From positions 62,001 through 126,000 of the forward strand of contig NZ_JBFHFC010000003.1 in the NCBI RefSeq assembly GCF_041583835.1: a stretch of 64,000 bases of DNA. Direction: 5' to 3'. This DNA comes from Thiomicrorhabdus sp041583835 (GTDB lineage Bacteria > Pseudomonadota > Gammaproteobacteria > Thiomicrospirales > Thiomicrospiraceae). The notes under the pieces are model-generated. The model did no database searches and was not told where the DNA came from. It saw only the letters and a program-made list of their open reading frames with translations. This document shows, in pieces, positions 45,072 to 53,066 of the stretch (position 1 is its first letter; every line of letters begins with the position of its first letter). Made by a program: the position numbers and the translations under genes.

Positions 45072-46439
45072 ATGCGAGCTTTATTGAACCGTTATCGCCA
45101 ATCTATTGCGCTGCATCTATTGCTCGTGATCTTTGGCTTTTATTTTTTGGTGGCGGTTCTGGTCACGGTAGTTCAGCTATACAAAGAGTACGAAAACACA
45201 AAAAAAGAGTTTTATGAAGAAATTCAAACCTTGCCCGCCACCTTCGGCAAGGGAATTTCCGATTCGGTCTGGACCTATAATCAAGAGTTACTGCAATCGA
45301 TTTTACAAGGCATGTACAACCTTCCCATCGTGGTAGGTGTAAAAATCGAATCTCTCGACCACAAAATGGATATGCAAATCGGTGCGGTGCTTAATGAGCA
45401 AAAGCAGGTCAATTATTATGACTCGAAAGGCCAACCCACAGAACAAAAACTCTTCGGCTTGGGCGCTAAATCACTTTTCGATCACGAGTTCCCTATTCAT
45501 TATCAAGGACCGGCGTTTAAAGATGATATTCCCTTGGGAAAGGTAACGCTTTATTCAAATGACAGATTGGTCTTTGAGCGAGTCAAATACGGCTTCTTTC
45601 TCATATTGATAAACTCCTTAATCAAAACTTTCGCACTTTGGTTTATCATTTATTTCTTTATCAAAAAATACTTAGGGCGACCTCTAGAAGAATTTACCCA
45701 CAAAATTCGCCGACAAAACACACAATCCCCGCAACCGATCGACTTGGCTATTCACTGGACAGATAAAAATGAACTGCTCATTTTAAAAGACAGTTACAAC
45801 CAAATGATTCAGCGATTAAACGAACACCAGCACGAATTGTTAGAACTTAACCAAGAGCTGGATGAAAAGGTTAAAGCTCGGACACATGACCTAGAGCTTG
45901 CCAAAGAAAGCGCTGAGAAATTAGCTTATATCGATCCACTCACTCAACTCAATAACCGCCGTGCTTTTTTTGATTATGGCCAACGGCTACTGAAGCTGGC
46001 TTTCCGGCAACAAAATCCGCTGAGTTTGATTATGCTCGATATAGATAATTTTAAAAAACTCAATGACACTTATGGCCATGCTTTGGGAGACCAGGCCCTA
46101 AAAGCTTTTGCAGACACGCTTATAAACAACCTTCGCTCAACAGATATCATCGGCCGGTTAGGAGGAGAAGAATTTGCTGTGCTTTTGCCTAATACTGGAG
46201 AAGCTGCTGCGGTTAATATTGCTCAAACCCTTCGCCAAAAAATCAGTCAAATCGAGCTAAAACAAGAGCAGTTGTCAATTCAGTTTACCGCCAGTCTGGG
46301 GGTTGTTGAAAGTAAACGAGAAGACTCGAATATTGACTCATTGCTTGCACAAGCCGACAAAGCGCTTTATGTTTCAAAAAATCAAGGACGCAATCAAGTC
46401 ACTTCGTATTCAGAAATAGCCGCTGGCACACCGCAATAA
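45072..46439 (+). CDS. Membrane diguanylate cyclase (GGDEF)
   Basis: A 455-residue inner-membrane protein with helices at about 12-36 and 174-198 around a periplasmic sensor, a HAMP-like segment (about 198-250), a coiled coil (about 245-285) and a C-terminal GGDEF domain. The active site is intact (RLGGEEF, 362-368) and the RxxD inhibitory site is present (RSTD, 355-358), so it should make cyclic-di-GMP with product inhibition. There is no EAL domain. It lies 15 bases after the binding-protein gene and is likely co-transcribed. Confidence 0.93.
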   Translation: MRALLNRYRQSIALHLLLVIFGFYFLVAVLVTVVQLYKEYENTKKEFYEEIQTLPATFGKGISDSVWTYNQELLQSILQGMYNLPIVVGVKIESLDHKMDMQIGAVLNEQKQVNYYDSKGQPTEQKLFGLGAKSLFDHEFPIHYQGPAFKDDIPLGKVTLYSNDRLVFERVKYGFFLILINSLIKTFALWFIIYFFIKKYLGRPLEEFTHKIRRQNTQSPQPIDLAIHWTDKNELLILKDSYNQMIQRLNEHQHELLELNQELDEKVKARTHDLELAKESAEKLAYIDPLTQLNNRRAFFDYGQRLLKLAFRQQNPLSLIMLDIDNFKKLNDTYGHALGDQALKAFADTLINNLRSTDIIGRLGGEEFAVLLPNTGEAAAVNIAQTLRQKISQIELKQEQLSIQFTASLGVVESKREDSNIDSLLAQADKALYVSKNQGRNQVTSYSEIAAGTPQ

Positions 46440-46796
46440 AAAAAATTGGCTAATCCTTCTAAAGAATCCAACCTTACAGAAACCAAAAATTCTTGGGCGT
46501 CGTTTGAATACTTAAACTAATCAGAAATGTCTTAAAGCTTTTAGCAGAAGAGCAAAAGAAAATAGTCTTTTAAAAGAAAGATGCTTAGGAAAATGGAACG
46601 AATGACGGGGATCGAACCCTCGACAACAGGAATCAAAACACCAATAATTATATTTAAAAATCAATGACTTATATTTAGACCAGCCTCACAAATTAGTTAA
46701 ATTTGGGAACGGTTTTAAGCGATTTAGACGGATCATCCCCCATTGATTTAATCAACTCTTTCAAAGTAATTGGGTGATGAACTAGAACGTTATAAA
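46440..46796. other. Gap between the two cassette segments
   Basis: An AT-rich gap of 357 bases between convergent genes. It contains a 33-base tRNA-His fragment (46603-46635) and no recognisable gene or clear terminator. Confidence 0.6.
46603..46635 (-). repeat. tRNA-His 3' fragment (copy B)
   Basis: Thirty-three bases matching the tRNA-His gene (T-arm to anticodon arm) with one mismatch, in the tRNA's orientation. It is preceded by CGAA, as copy A is, instead of the acceptor sequence, so B and A share a 36- to 37-base block. Confidence 0.88.
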
Positions 46797-48161
46797 TTAA
46801 AAATATTTAACGTTATCCCGATCCAAATTATTACTTAACTCTACACTCTTTGCTTTTGGGTGAGTTTGAAGATTCCTTCTGATACTACCTAAAGATAGAT
46901 AACATTCCTCCACTATATTTTTTTGCAACTCAACTAATGAAGGATCGTAATTATTGTCAATAATTTTGTGTGCGGGAAGCTGCCTTTCTCTTCTAACCTT
47001 TCTTAAAGATTTCATTATTTCTTTTGGTATATTTTCGTCGGGATATCTAAAAAACTTACTTATCCACTCTTCTAGCAAGGACAGAGTCCCTTTTTGTTTA
47101 CGTTCAAATGTGCTGTCATCTAAAGGTATCAACTCTTCCAAATCTATCTTTCCTTTAAAAAAGGATCTATTTATATTTTCTGAAAGGAACTTATCGAGCA
47201 AGTTAATGAATTCATAATAATTCTTAGAAGTCGGAGAAAAGAAAAATGTGAAGTTTCTCGGCCTATTATCCCCATCCAATTCCTTACGAAAAAGAGGAAC
47301 ACCGAAAATTGATGAAGTCAGCTTGTGAATTGCATTTATTTCATCAATCAAAGCAGAAAAAACTGATCTGGAAGTTATCCAGTTACCCTGAATAATATTA
47401 TCGTAATAATCTCCCAAAACTTTGCATTCTGAAAATGGGACTTCCTTGGTACTCCAAAAAATTTGGTGTTCAGCCGAAAGTCGGCCTAAATCGCATAGCA
47501 AGACGGCTATGACTCTACTTGATGTAGAGTCAAACCCAAGTCCAAATGATTTTAAAAAAATTTGATCTTCTTCTCTCAGAATAGCATTACCAGACTCGTC
47601 ATAGTTACAGGAGATCCTGCCACTAAAATCTTCGAATTCGAAATCGTACCTAGGATCACCAGAATAGCGCTCCAAAATATCTGTTTCAAAATACCTAAAG
47701 CTCAACTGCGGTTCTGCTTGTGCCAACTCAACCGTGTATTTTGCATACCCGAAACCACTAACATCTCGTTGCTTTTTCAAATATTGCTGACTTGGATAGA
47801 CACATACAGGATATTCAGTTTGCTCTGTAACGAACTCAAAATCACCATAAGAATGCTTAGAAACCTCTATGCCCTTTGCATCTTCTAAAATTTCCAACTG
47901 AGTCTTAACAGGATAATGTCCAATCCCAATAATATGAGGGTTTGAGCTTGATTGAATCGCAACCACTTCATCTTCTACAAGTTGCTTCACCAAATCAATA
48001 GAGTACTCATAATCCAAATCGAGCTGTTCTGAGATATTGCGAAGTGGTATCCCATTAAAATCATTGGATTCACAGAAAAAAGAAAAAACCAAATCCTCAA
48101 CTTTTTTAAGTTCCTTCACACCATCTCTCTTTTGTTTAACATGCAAATTCGTAATTATCAT
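46797..48161 (-). CDS. Accessory protein of unknown function
   Basis: A 454-residue soluble protein with no signal peptide or membrane helix. Residues about 15-75 look like a winged helix (NISEQLDLDYEYSIDLVKQL). The middle is acidic and beta-rich (FGLGFDSTSSRVIAVLLCDL). The C-terminal 120 residues are helical and basic and contain RRERQLPAHKI, faintly like a HEPN R-x-x-x-x-H motif, but I would not claim one. It is more AT-rich than core genes and follows a smaller unknown gene by about 60 bases. A TTG at 48176 is an alternative start. It lies between tRNA-His copies B and A. Confidence 0.7.
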   Translation of the reverse strand: MIITNLHVKQKRDGVKELKKVEDLVFSFFCESNDFNGIPLRNISEQLDLDYEYSIDLVKQLVEDEVVAIQSSSNPHIIGIGHYPVKTQLEILEDAKGIEVSKHSYGDFEFVTEQTEYPVCVYPSQQYLKKQRDVSGFGYAKYTVELAQAEPQLSFRYFETDILERYSGDPRYDFEFEDFSGRISCNYDESGNAILREEDQIFLKSFGLGFDSTSSRVIAVLLCDLGRLSAEHQIFWSTKEVPFSECKVLGDYYDNIIQGNWITSRSVFSALIDEINAIHKLTSSIFGVPLFRKELDGDNRPRNFTFFFSPTSKNYYEFINLLDKFLSENINRSFFKGKIDLEELIPLDDSTFERKQKGTLSLLEEWISKFFRYPDENIPKEIMKSLRKVRRERQLPAHKIIDNNYDPSLVELQKNIVEECYLSLGSIRRNLQTHPKAKSVELSNNLDRDNVKYF

Positions 48162-48219
48162 GTGTAGGGCTGTCAAAATAAAAAGTAATTTTGTTTCCGC
48201 ACAATTGTTTTATATAGAT

Positions 48220-48576
48220 TTAATCAGAATCTCTCTTCCTGACTGCATTTTCATAATACCCTAACTCTTTCTGAATACCCTGAACTTGAGCATCAAGTTC
48301 ATCTGTCCAATCAGGAATATCTATGTAAACTAGGTCAGAGGAATATCCTGTAGACTGATCAGGCCTATCCGTGGCAATGCCAACTACAATGCCTACATCT
48401 GGCGCTGTAACACGGATAACAAGACATCTCAAACCAAGCTCTTTGACCCTAAATTTTCTATCACTATTTATCCCTGTCAAAAATACAAATGCTGTATTTT
48501 GATACGCCAAAGCTACTCTAGAAGAAATTTTTAATTCAAGTTTAACTAAAAATTCTCTAAATATTTCCGCAAGAAT
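48220..48576 (-). CDS. Small accessory protein, possible ATT start
   Basis: A protein of unknown function paired with the 454-residue gene downstream. A TTG at 48510 gives 96 residues but has no ribosome site. The coding-like frame continues upstream to a stop at 48625, and a perfect AGGAGG (48586-48591) lies 9 bases before an in-frame ATT at 48574-48576, giving 118 residues. The sequence reads as a compact alpha/beta protein (FVFLTGINSDRKFRVKELGL, TAPDVGIVVGIATDRPDQST) with an acidic C-terminus. No family recognised. Confidence 0.6.
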   Translation of the reverse strand: MLAEIFREFLVKLELKISSRVALAYQNTAFVFLTGINSDRKFRVKELGLRCLVIRVTAPDVGIVVGIATDRPDQSTGYSSDLVYIDIPDWTDELDAQVQGIQKELGYYENAVRKRDSD

Positions 48577-48749
48577 AACTCGATGCCTCCTTGGCTGTAT
48601 TCCATTTAAATTAGAACAAACTGATTATTGGCGACCTCTTTAATTGAGTAGTCAAACACTTCTTCTCTTAGCAAGTCTTTTAGTATATATAGTGTTCAAT
48701 CAGATGGACTATAAACATTTAAAAACAAAGAGAATAAAGTTAGTGCGAA

Positions 48750-48796
48750 TGACGGGGATCGAACCCGCGACAACAGGAATCACAAAACTGGGCTCT
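48750..48796 (-). repeat. tRNA-His 3' fragment (copy A)
   Basis: Forty-five of 47 bases match the tRNA-His gene (48947-48993) in the same orientation; the first 36 match exactly. The acceptor 3' strand and CCA are missing, replaced by GCGAA, and the D-arm and 5' half are missing, so it is a fragment and not a working tRNA. Confidence 0.92.
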
Positions 48797-48801
48797 TCTG
48801 A

Positions 48802-48882
48802 CCGGTTAGCAATAAATACAAACATGGCAGAAAACGAATACAGAAAATAATCTAAATGGATTTAGTAGAAGTTAATTCGATC
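48802..48882 (+). repeat. Right copy of 81-bp direct repeat (R2)
   Basis: The partner of 43980-44059 in the same orientation, about 89% identical, 4.8 kb away. It starts 5 bases after tRNA-His copy A and ends 55 bases before the intact tRNA-His gene. Confidence 0.85.
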
Positions 48883-48937
48883 TTGTGATGAATTAAGTAC
48901 GATATTGGTTTAGTAGGATTTAATATAGAAATAAAAA

Positions 48938-49014
48938 TGGGGTGAGTGACGGGGATCGAACCCGCGACAACAGGAATCACAATCCTGGGCTCTACCAACT
49001 GAGCTACACCCACC
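48938..49014 (-). tRNA. tRNA-His (GTG)
   Basis: A complete cloverleaf with anticodon loop TTGTGAT, acceptor GTGGGTG / CACTCAC, discriminator C and encoded CCA. The discriminator C and an extra 5' G are histidine identity features. It is the last gene of the Pro-Arg-His operon. Confidence 0.97.
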
Positions 49015-49040
49015 ATAGTGGTTGATCGACACACCGTAAA

Positions 49041-49117
49041 TGGCGCGCCCATCAGGATTCGAACCTGAAACCCTCGCCTTAGAAGGGCGATGCTCTATCC
49101 AGTTGAGCTATGGGCGC
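49041..49117 (-). tRNA. tRNA-Arg (TCT)
   Basis: A complete cloverleaf with acceptor GCGCCCA / TGGGCGC, anticodon loop CTTCTAA and encoded CCA. It lies 26 bases before tRNA-His in the same operon. Confidence 0.96.
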
Positions 49118-49170
49118 TCTATCGAACCTTGTGACTATTGACCCGAAAAGGATTCGCATCAAAAAGAATA

Positions 49171-49247
49171 TGGTCGGAGTGGAGGGATTTGAACCCCCGA
49201 CCACCTGTACCCAAAACAGGTGCGCTACCAAGCTGCGCTACACTCCG
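49171..49247 (-). tRNA. tRNA-Pro (TGG)
   Basis: A complete cloverleaf with acceptor CGGAGTG / CACTCCG, anticodon loop TTTGGGT and encoded CCA. It is the first gene of the tRNA operon, 14 bases after the promoter -10 element. Confidence 0.96.
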
Positions 49248-49261
49248 TGAAGATGGGGCGT

Positions 49262-49290
49262 ATTGTATAGACGCCCCCCAGTACTGTCAA
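49262..49290 (-). promoter_or_regulatory. Sigma-70 promoter of the tRNA operon
   Basis: On the minus strand TTGACA (49285-49290), a 17-base spacer and TACAAT (49262-49267), followed by the GC-rich discriminator ACGCCCC and then tRNA-Pro. The GC-rich discriminator is typical of promoters under stringent control. Confidence 0.9.
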
Positions 49291-49497
49291 CCAGAAATTA
49301 TGAAAATTTATTGTTTTTTTTATGGTCGCCCAAAAGAGACTCCGGCCAATTTCAGCTAAGTATTTGATTCCTATTTTGAATCGCTTTTTCCTTACCCACA
49401 ACCCATTGCTCAACAAATCCAGTCCAATAGCGAGAGAAAAGAAATAAAATCGGGTATCATAATGTTTTTTTAATTTCTACATCATTTGGGAGATGTT

Positions 49498-50358
49498 ATG
49501 TCTGCTAAGATTCTTGACGGTAAAGCCATTGCAGAAGAGTTACGCGAATCCATTAAACAAGAAGTTGAGCAACAAGTTGCTCAAGGGAAAAATCCGCCTG
49601 GCCTAGCCGTAATCATGGTGGGCGAAGATCCAGCCTCTCAAGTGTATGTACGTAATAAAAAGATCGCTTGCCAAAAAGCCGGCTTTAACGATGTTTCCGA
49701 AGTTTTACCGGCGGAAACCTCACAAGAAGAAGTATTGGCATTAATCGACAAGCTAAATGCCGACGACACCGTTCACGGTATTATCGTCCAGCTACCGGTA
49801 CCTGCGCATATTGACCCTGAAACCATTATCGAACGTATCCACCCATGTAAAGACGTGGACGGTTTCCACCCTTATAACGTCGGTCGTTTGGCAACACGCA
49901 TGCCTCAGTTAGCCCCTTGTACGCCACACGGCGTTATGACCATGTTGGCTAAAACAGGCATTCCGCTACGTGGGTTGAATGCGGTCGTTGTCGGTGCGTC
50001 TAACATTGTGGGTGTTCCTATGGCATTAGAACTTCTAAATGAGCGCGCTACGGTCACTATTTGCCACAGTGCAACCAAAGACCTGCCTAAAAAGGTTTCC
50101 GAAGCGGATTTAGTCGTTGTCGGTGTCGGTATCCCGAACATGGTGAAAGGCGAATGGATCAAAGACGGTGCGATTGTGATCGATGTAGGTATCAACCGTT
50201 TAGACGACGGTACACTGTGCGGTGACGTCGAATACGACGTGGCTAAAGAAAAAGCGAGCTGGATCACTCCGGTTCCGGGCGGTGTCGGTCCAATGACCAT
50301 CGCGACCCTATTGCAGAACACGTTACAGGTTGCCTATCACCTAGACTGCAAAGCGTAA
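49498..50358 (+). CDS. folD: Bifunctional methylene-THF dehydrogenase/cyclohydrolase
   Basis: A 286-residue FolD, which interconverts methylene-, methenyl- and 10-formyl-THF with NADP. It has VYVRNKKIACQKAG with the catalytic Tyr and Lys, IIVQLPVPAHI, DVDGFHPYNVG and the Rossmann segment VVGASNIVGVPMA, ending ITPVPGGVGPMTIATLL. GGGAG lies 5 bases before the ATG; an in-frame TTG four codons earlier is less likely. It complements fhs at 23.5 kb. Confidence 0.97.
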   Translation: MSAKILDGKAIAEELRESIKQEVEQQVAQGKNPPGLAVIMVGEDPASQVYVRNKKIACQKAGFNDVSEVLPAETSQEEVLALIDKLNADDTVHGIIVQLPVPAHIDPETIIERIHPCKDVDGFHPYNVGRLATRMPQLAPCTPHGVMTMLAKTGIPLRGLNAVVVGASNIVGVPMALELLNERATVTICHSATKDLPKKVSEADLVVVGVGIPNMVKGEWIKDGAIVIDVGINRLDDGTLCGDVEYDVAKEKASWITPVPGGVGPMTIATLLQNTLQVAYHLDCKA

Positions 50359-50382
50359 TCGTTTCACGCAATCCCACAAAGC

Positions 50383-50417
50383 AAAAAGGCCGGTATTTTC
50401 GAATACCGGCCTTTTTT
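50383..50417. terminator. folD bidirectional terminator
   Basis: A 13-bp perfect stem (AAAGGCCGGTATT / AATACCGGCCTTT) closed by a TTCG-type loop, with A and T runs on its two sides, between the convergent folD and ABC exporter genes. Confidence 0.95.
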
Positions 50418-50451
50418 ATATCTTTATATCTGGATTACTTCACACTCAAAC

Positions 50452-52281
50452 TTAACGGTACAGCTTGTGATAAGTCCCCTCTTGAGCGATCAATTCGTCA
50501 TGACTGCCGCTTTCGATGATATGTCCGTCCTCGAATACCATAATACGATCCGCCTGCCGGATTGAACTTAAGCGGTGTGCCACAATCAAAGTCGTACGGT
50601 TCTCAAGGAACGGCGCCAAGTCTTCATAAAGCTGACGTTCGGTTTCCATATCCAACGCCGAGGTCGCCTCGTCCATAATCACCACTTTAGGGTCTTGCAA
50701 AATCATCCGCGCAATCGCCAATCGCTGACGCTGACCACCGGACAACTTAATGCCGTTGCGCCCGACAATCGTATCCAACCCCTGTTCGAGCGATTTGACG
50801 ACCTCATCCAACTGCGCCTGTTGTAAGGCATACCAAAGCTTTTCGTCGGCCATCTCCTGCCCTAACGTCAAATTAAAACGAATGCTTTGATGAAACAATA
50901 CCGGCTGCTGTAAAACCGTCGCCACATGCTGACGTACCACCGCTTGCCCGATCTGATCTATAGGTTGATCGCCATACAGCACTTGCCCTGATTCGGCTTG
51001 ATAAAACCCCAACAGCAGTTGAACCAAGGTGGTTTTACCGCCGCCGCTCGCACCGACCAACGCCAGTTTCTCGCCGGGTTGAATAGTGAAGTTCAAACGA
51101 TTAAGTACCCGTTCCGACTTACCGGGATAGCGGAAACACAAGTCTTTGACCGCCACCGACACGGGCTCTGATTGGTCGAACGGATTGACCTTACTTTGGA
51201 AAACCGGTTCCTGCTTCAAATCCAACACTTCATTAATACGTTGCAAAGCGCCGCTTGCCGCGCTGTAGCTGTATTGAATCGCCAACATCTCCTGAACCGG
51301 ACCCATCATAAACCACAGGTAACCGAATACCGCCATCATCTCACCGATCGTCAGCCCCGAAAACACCACCATCAACATACTGACACCGCGGAACACATCA
51401 AAACCGATCAAAAAGATCATGAATGAGAAACGGCTTGCCGCATCGCTTTTCCAGGTAAAGGCTTCGGAATTCTGCTTGATCGTTAAGGCATGACCGCGAA
51501 CACGGTCGAAGAAATTAGTATCTTGATTGGCCGCGCGTACCTGCTGCAAAGCATCCAAAGTCTCAGTCAACGCCTGTTGAAAAGCGTCTACCGCGCTATT
51601 TTCGTCCTTTTTCAAGGTTTTGACCTTACGCCCCATGCGCATGGTGAAATAGACCACCACCGGGTTCAACAGCAAAATAAACAGAGCCAGTTGCCAATGC
51701 AGCCACAACAAGACCAAACTCACGCCAATCAAAGTGAACACGGCGATGATTAGCTTACCGACCGTCGTACCCAGAAAAGTATCGATACTGTTGACGTCAT
51801 TCACCATCGTTGCCGAAACACTGCCGCTTCCCATCGTTTCGTATTGCGCCATGGAAACGCCCTGCACTCTCGCCAGTAGGTCACGGCGAATCTGGTAGGT
51901 GACGTCTTTGGCGATGACGGTAAATTGCTGCACTTGCCAGACGCCGAAAACCAGCCCCAACATTCTTAAGACGATGGTGATTACAGTAATGGCGACGATA
52001 TAGTAGATAGGGCCGTACCAGTCTGATGACACCAACGTCTGCAAAAATCCGACAATCGGCCCGGGCTTATTCAGTAATACCTCATCCACCAGAATCGGCA
52101 ACAATAATGGCAGCGGTACGGTCGCCAACATCGCCAACAAGGCGATAATGTGCGCTTTAACCAGACGCGGCTTATGCTTCACCACCAAATCGAAAATTCG
52201 CTGCCAGGTATAACAGCGTTCCGAATACCCCGAGGATTGATCGGTAACGGGCACGGATGCGGGAGCGGCGGAAGCGTCCAT
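50452..52281 (-). CDS. ABC exporter, fused membrane and ATPase domains
   Basis: A 609-residue type IV ABC half-transporter. Six membrane helices span about 38-325; the nucleotide-binding domain has Walker A GASGGGKTTLVQLL (near 403), a Q-loop VLQQPVLFHQ, signature LSGGQRQRLAIARMI, Walker B VVIMDEATSALD and the switch histidine in IVAHRLSSI. It resembles MsbA/LmrA-type exporters of lipids or drugs; the substrate is unknown. It lies 5 bases after tatD, so it ends the long fab-pab-tmk operon. Confidence 0.93.
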   Translation of the reverse strand: MDASAAPASVPVTDQSSGYSERCYTWQRIFDLVVKHKPRLVKAHIIALLAMLATVPLPLLLPILVDEVLLNKPGPIVGFLQTLVSSDWYGPIYYIVAITVITIVLRMLGLVFGVWQVQQFTVIAKDVTYQIRRDLLARVQGVSMAQYETMGSGSVSATMVNDVNSIDTFLGTTVGKLIIAVFTLIGVSLVLLWLHWQLALFILLLNPVVVYFTMRMGRKVKTLKKDENSAVDAFQQALTETLDALQQVRAANQDTNFFDRVRGHALTIKQNSEAFTWKSDAASRFSFMIFLIGFDVFRGVSMLMVVFSGLTIGEMMAVFGYLWFMMGPVQEMLAIQYSYSAASGALQRINEVLDLKQEPVFQSKVNPFDQSEPVSVAVKDLCFRYPGKSERVLNRLNFTIQPGEKLALVGASGGGKTTLVQLLLGFYQAESGQVLYGDQPIDQIGQAVVRQHVATVLQQPVLFHQSIRFNLTLGQEMADEKLWYALQQAQLDEVVKSLEQGLDTIVGRNGIKLSGGQRQRLAIARMILQDPKVVIMDEATSALDMETERQLYEDLAPFLENRTTLIVAHRLSSIRQADRIMVFEDGHIIESGSHDELIAQEGTYHKLYR

Positions 52282-52286
52282 AAAAC

Positions 52287-53066
52287 TTAGTCCAGTTTGA
52301 ACAAACGGTTAAAGTTGGCGGTGGTCGCTTCGGCCACCTCTTCAAAAGACAACGCCCTCAACTTGGCGATTTCCTCAACCACATAACGGGTATAACCCGG
52401 TTGATTGGTTTTGCCGCGATAAGGCATCGGTGCCAGATAAGGCGAATCGGTTTCAACCAGAATGCGATCCAAAGGTACCTGTTTAGCCACCTCTTTGAGT
52501 TCCAACGCGTTCTTAAACGTAACGATGCCGGAAAAGGAGATATAAAACCCGATCTGCATTGCGCGTTCGGCAGTCTCCATATCTTCAACGAAGCAGTGCA
52601 TGATACCGCCGATTTCATCCGCGCCCTCCTGTTCCAGAATGCTCAAACAGTCCGGCGTGGAATTACGGGTATGGATAATCAACGGTTTACCAAGTTGTTT
52701 GGCGATACGGATATGTTGTCTGAAACGCTCGTGCTGCCATTCCATCGATTCCGCCTCGGCATCGAAGTGGAAATAATCCAATCCGACTTCGCCAATCGCA
52801 ATCACTTTAGGATGAGAAGCGGCTTCAATCAAAGCCTCGTCGGAAATCACGACGTCTTTGTCTTCGCAAGGATGTACGCCGATGGCGGCGTAGACTTCAT
52901 CATACTGTTCCGCCAGGGCCAGCACTTCAGACCACTGCTGCGGATTAATCGCCACACACAGAATACGCCCCACTTCCAATTCTTTCGCTTTTTCGATCAC
53001 TTCCGAAACCGTTCCTACCTTCTCCTCGGGCAGGATATTCAAATGACAATGCGAATCGACAATCAC
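52287..53066 (-). CDS. tatD: TatD family deoxyribonuclease
   Basis: A 259-residue metal-dependent hydrolase of the TatD family. It begins MIVDSHCHLN (the HxH metal site) and has GEVGLDYFHF, PLIIHTRNS, GIMHCFVEDMETA and VETDSPYLAPMPYRGK. E. coli homologues are 3'-5' DNases. The GTG start chosen here overlaps the holB TGA (GTGA) and gives the family's usual N-terminus; the frame upstream lies within holB. Confidence 0.92.
   Translation of the reverse strand: MIVDSHCHLNILPEEKVGTVSEVIEKAKELEVGRILCVAINPQQWSEVLALAEQYDEVYAAIGVHPCEDKDVVISDEALIEAASHPKVIAIGEVGLDYFHFDAEAESMEWQHERFRQHIRIAKQLGKPLIIHTRNSTPDCLSILEQEGADEIGGIMHCFVEDMETAERAMQIGFYISFSGIVTFKNALELKEVAKQVPLDRILVETDSPYLAPMPYRGKTNQPGYTRYVVEEIAKLRALSFEEVAEATTANFNRLFKLD

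Larger units (their letters stand above)
48577..48937. other. Repeat-bearing gap between the cassette and tRNA-His
   Basis: This 361-base gap contains tRNA-His copy A (48750-48796) running into the right copy of the 81-bp repeat (48802-48882). I see no gene in it. Confidence 0.6.

Noticed and set aside
46797..48161. HEPN nuclease assignment from RRERQLPAHKI
   Set aside because: The motif only faintly resembles R-x4-6-H and the surrounding helices cannot be matched to a HEPN fold by eye.
48644..48850. A 68-codon plus-strand frame across tRNA-His copy A
   Set aside because: It reads through the tRNA fragment and the repeat; such frames are a familiar annotation artefact of tRNA sequences.
43961..49014. 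A CRISPR array, because of repeated CGAACCC-type blocks
   Set aside because: The repeats are few, kilobases apart, diverged to different degrees and clearly derived from tRNA-His.
49255..49277. GGGGCGT / ACGCCCC hairpin as a terminator
   Set aside because: It coincides with the -10 region and GC-rich discriminator of the tRNA promoter (TTGACA-N17-TACAAT) and has no T-run.
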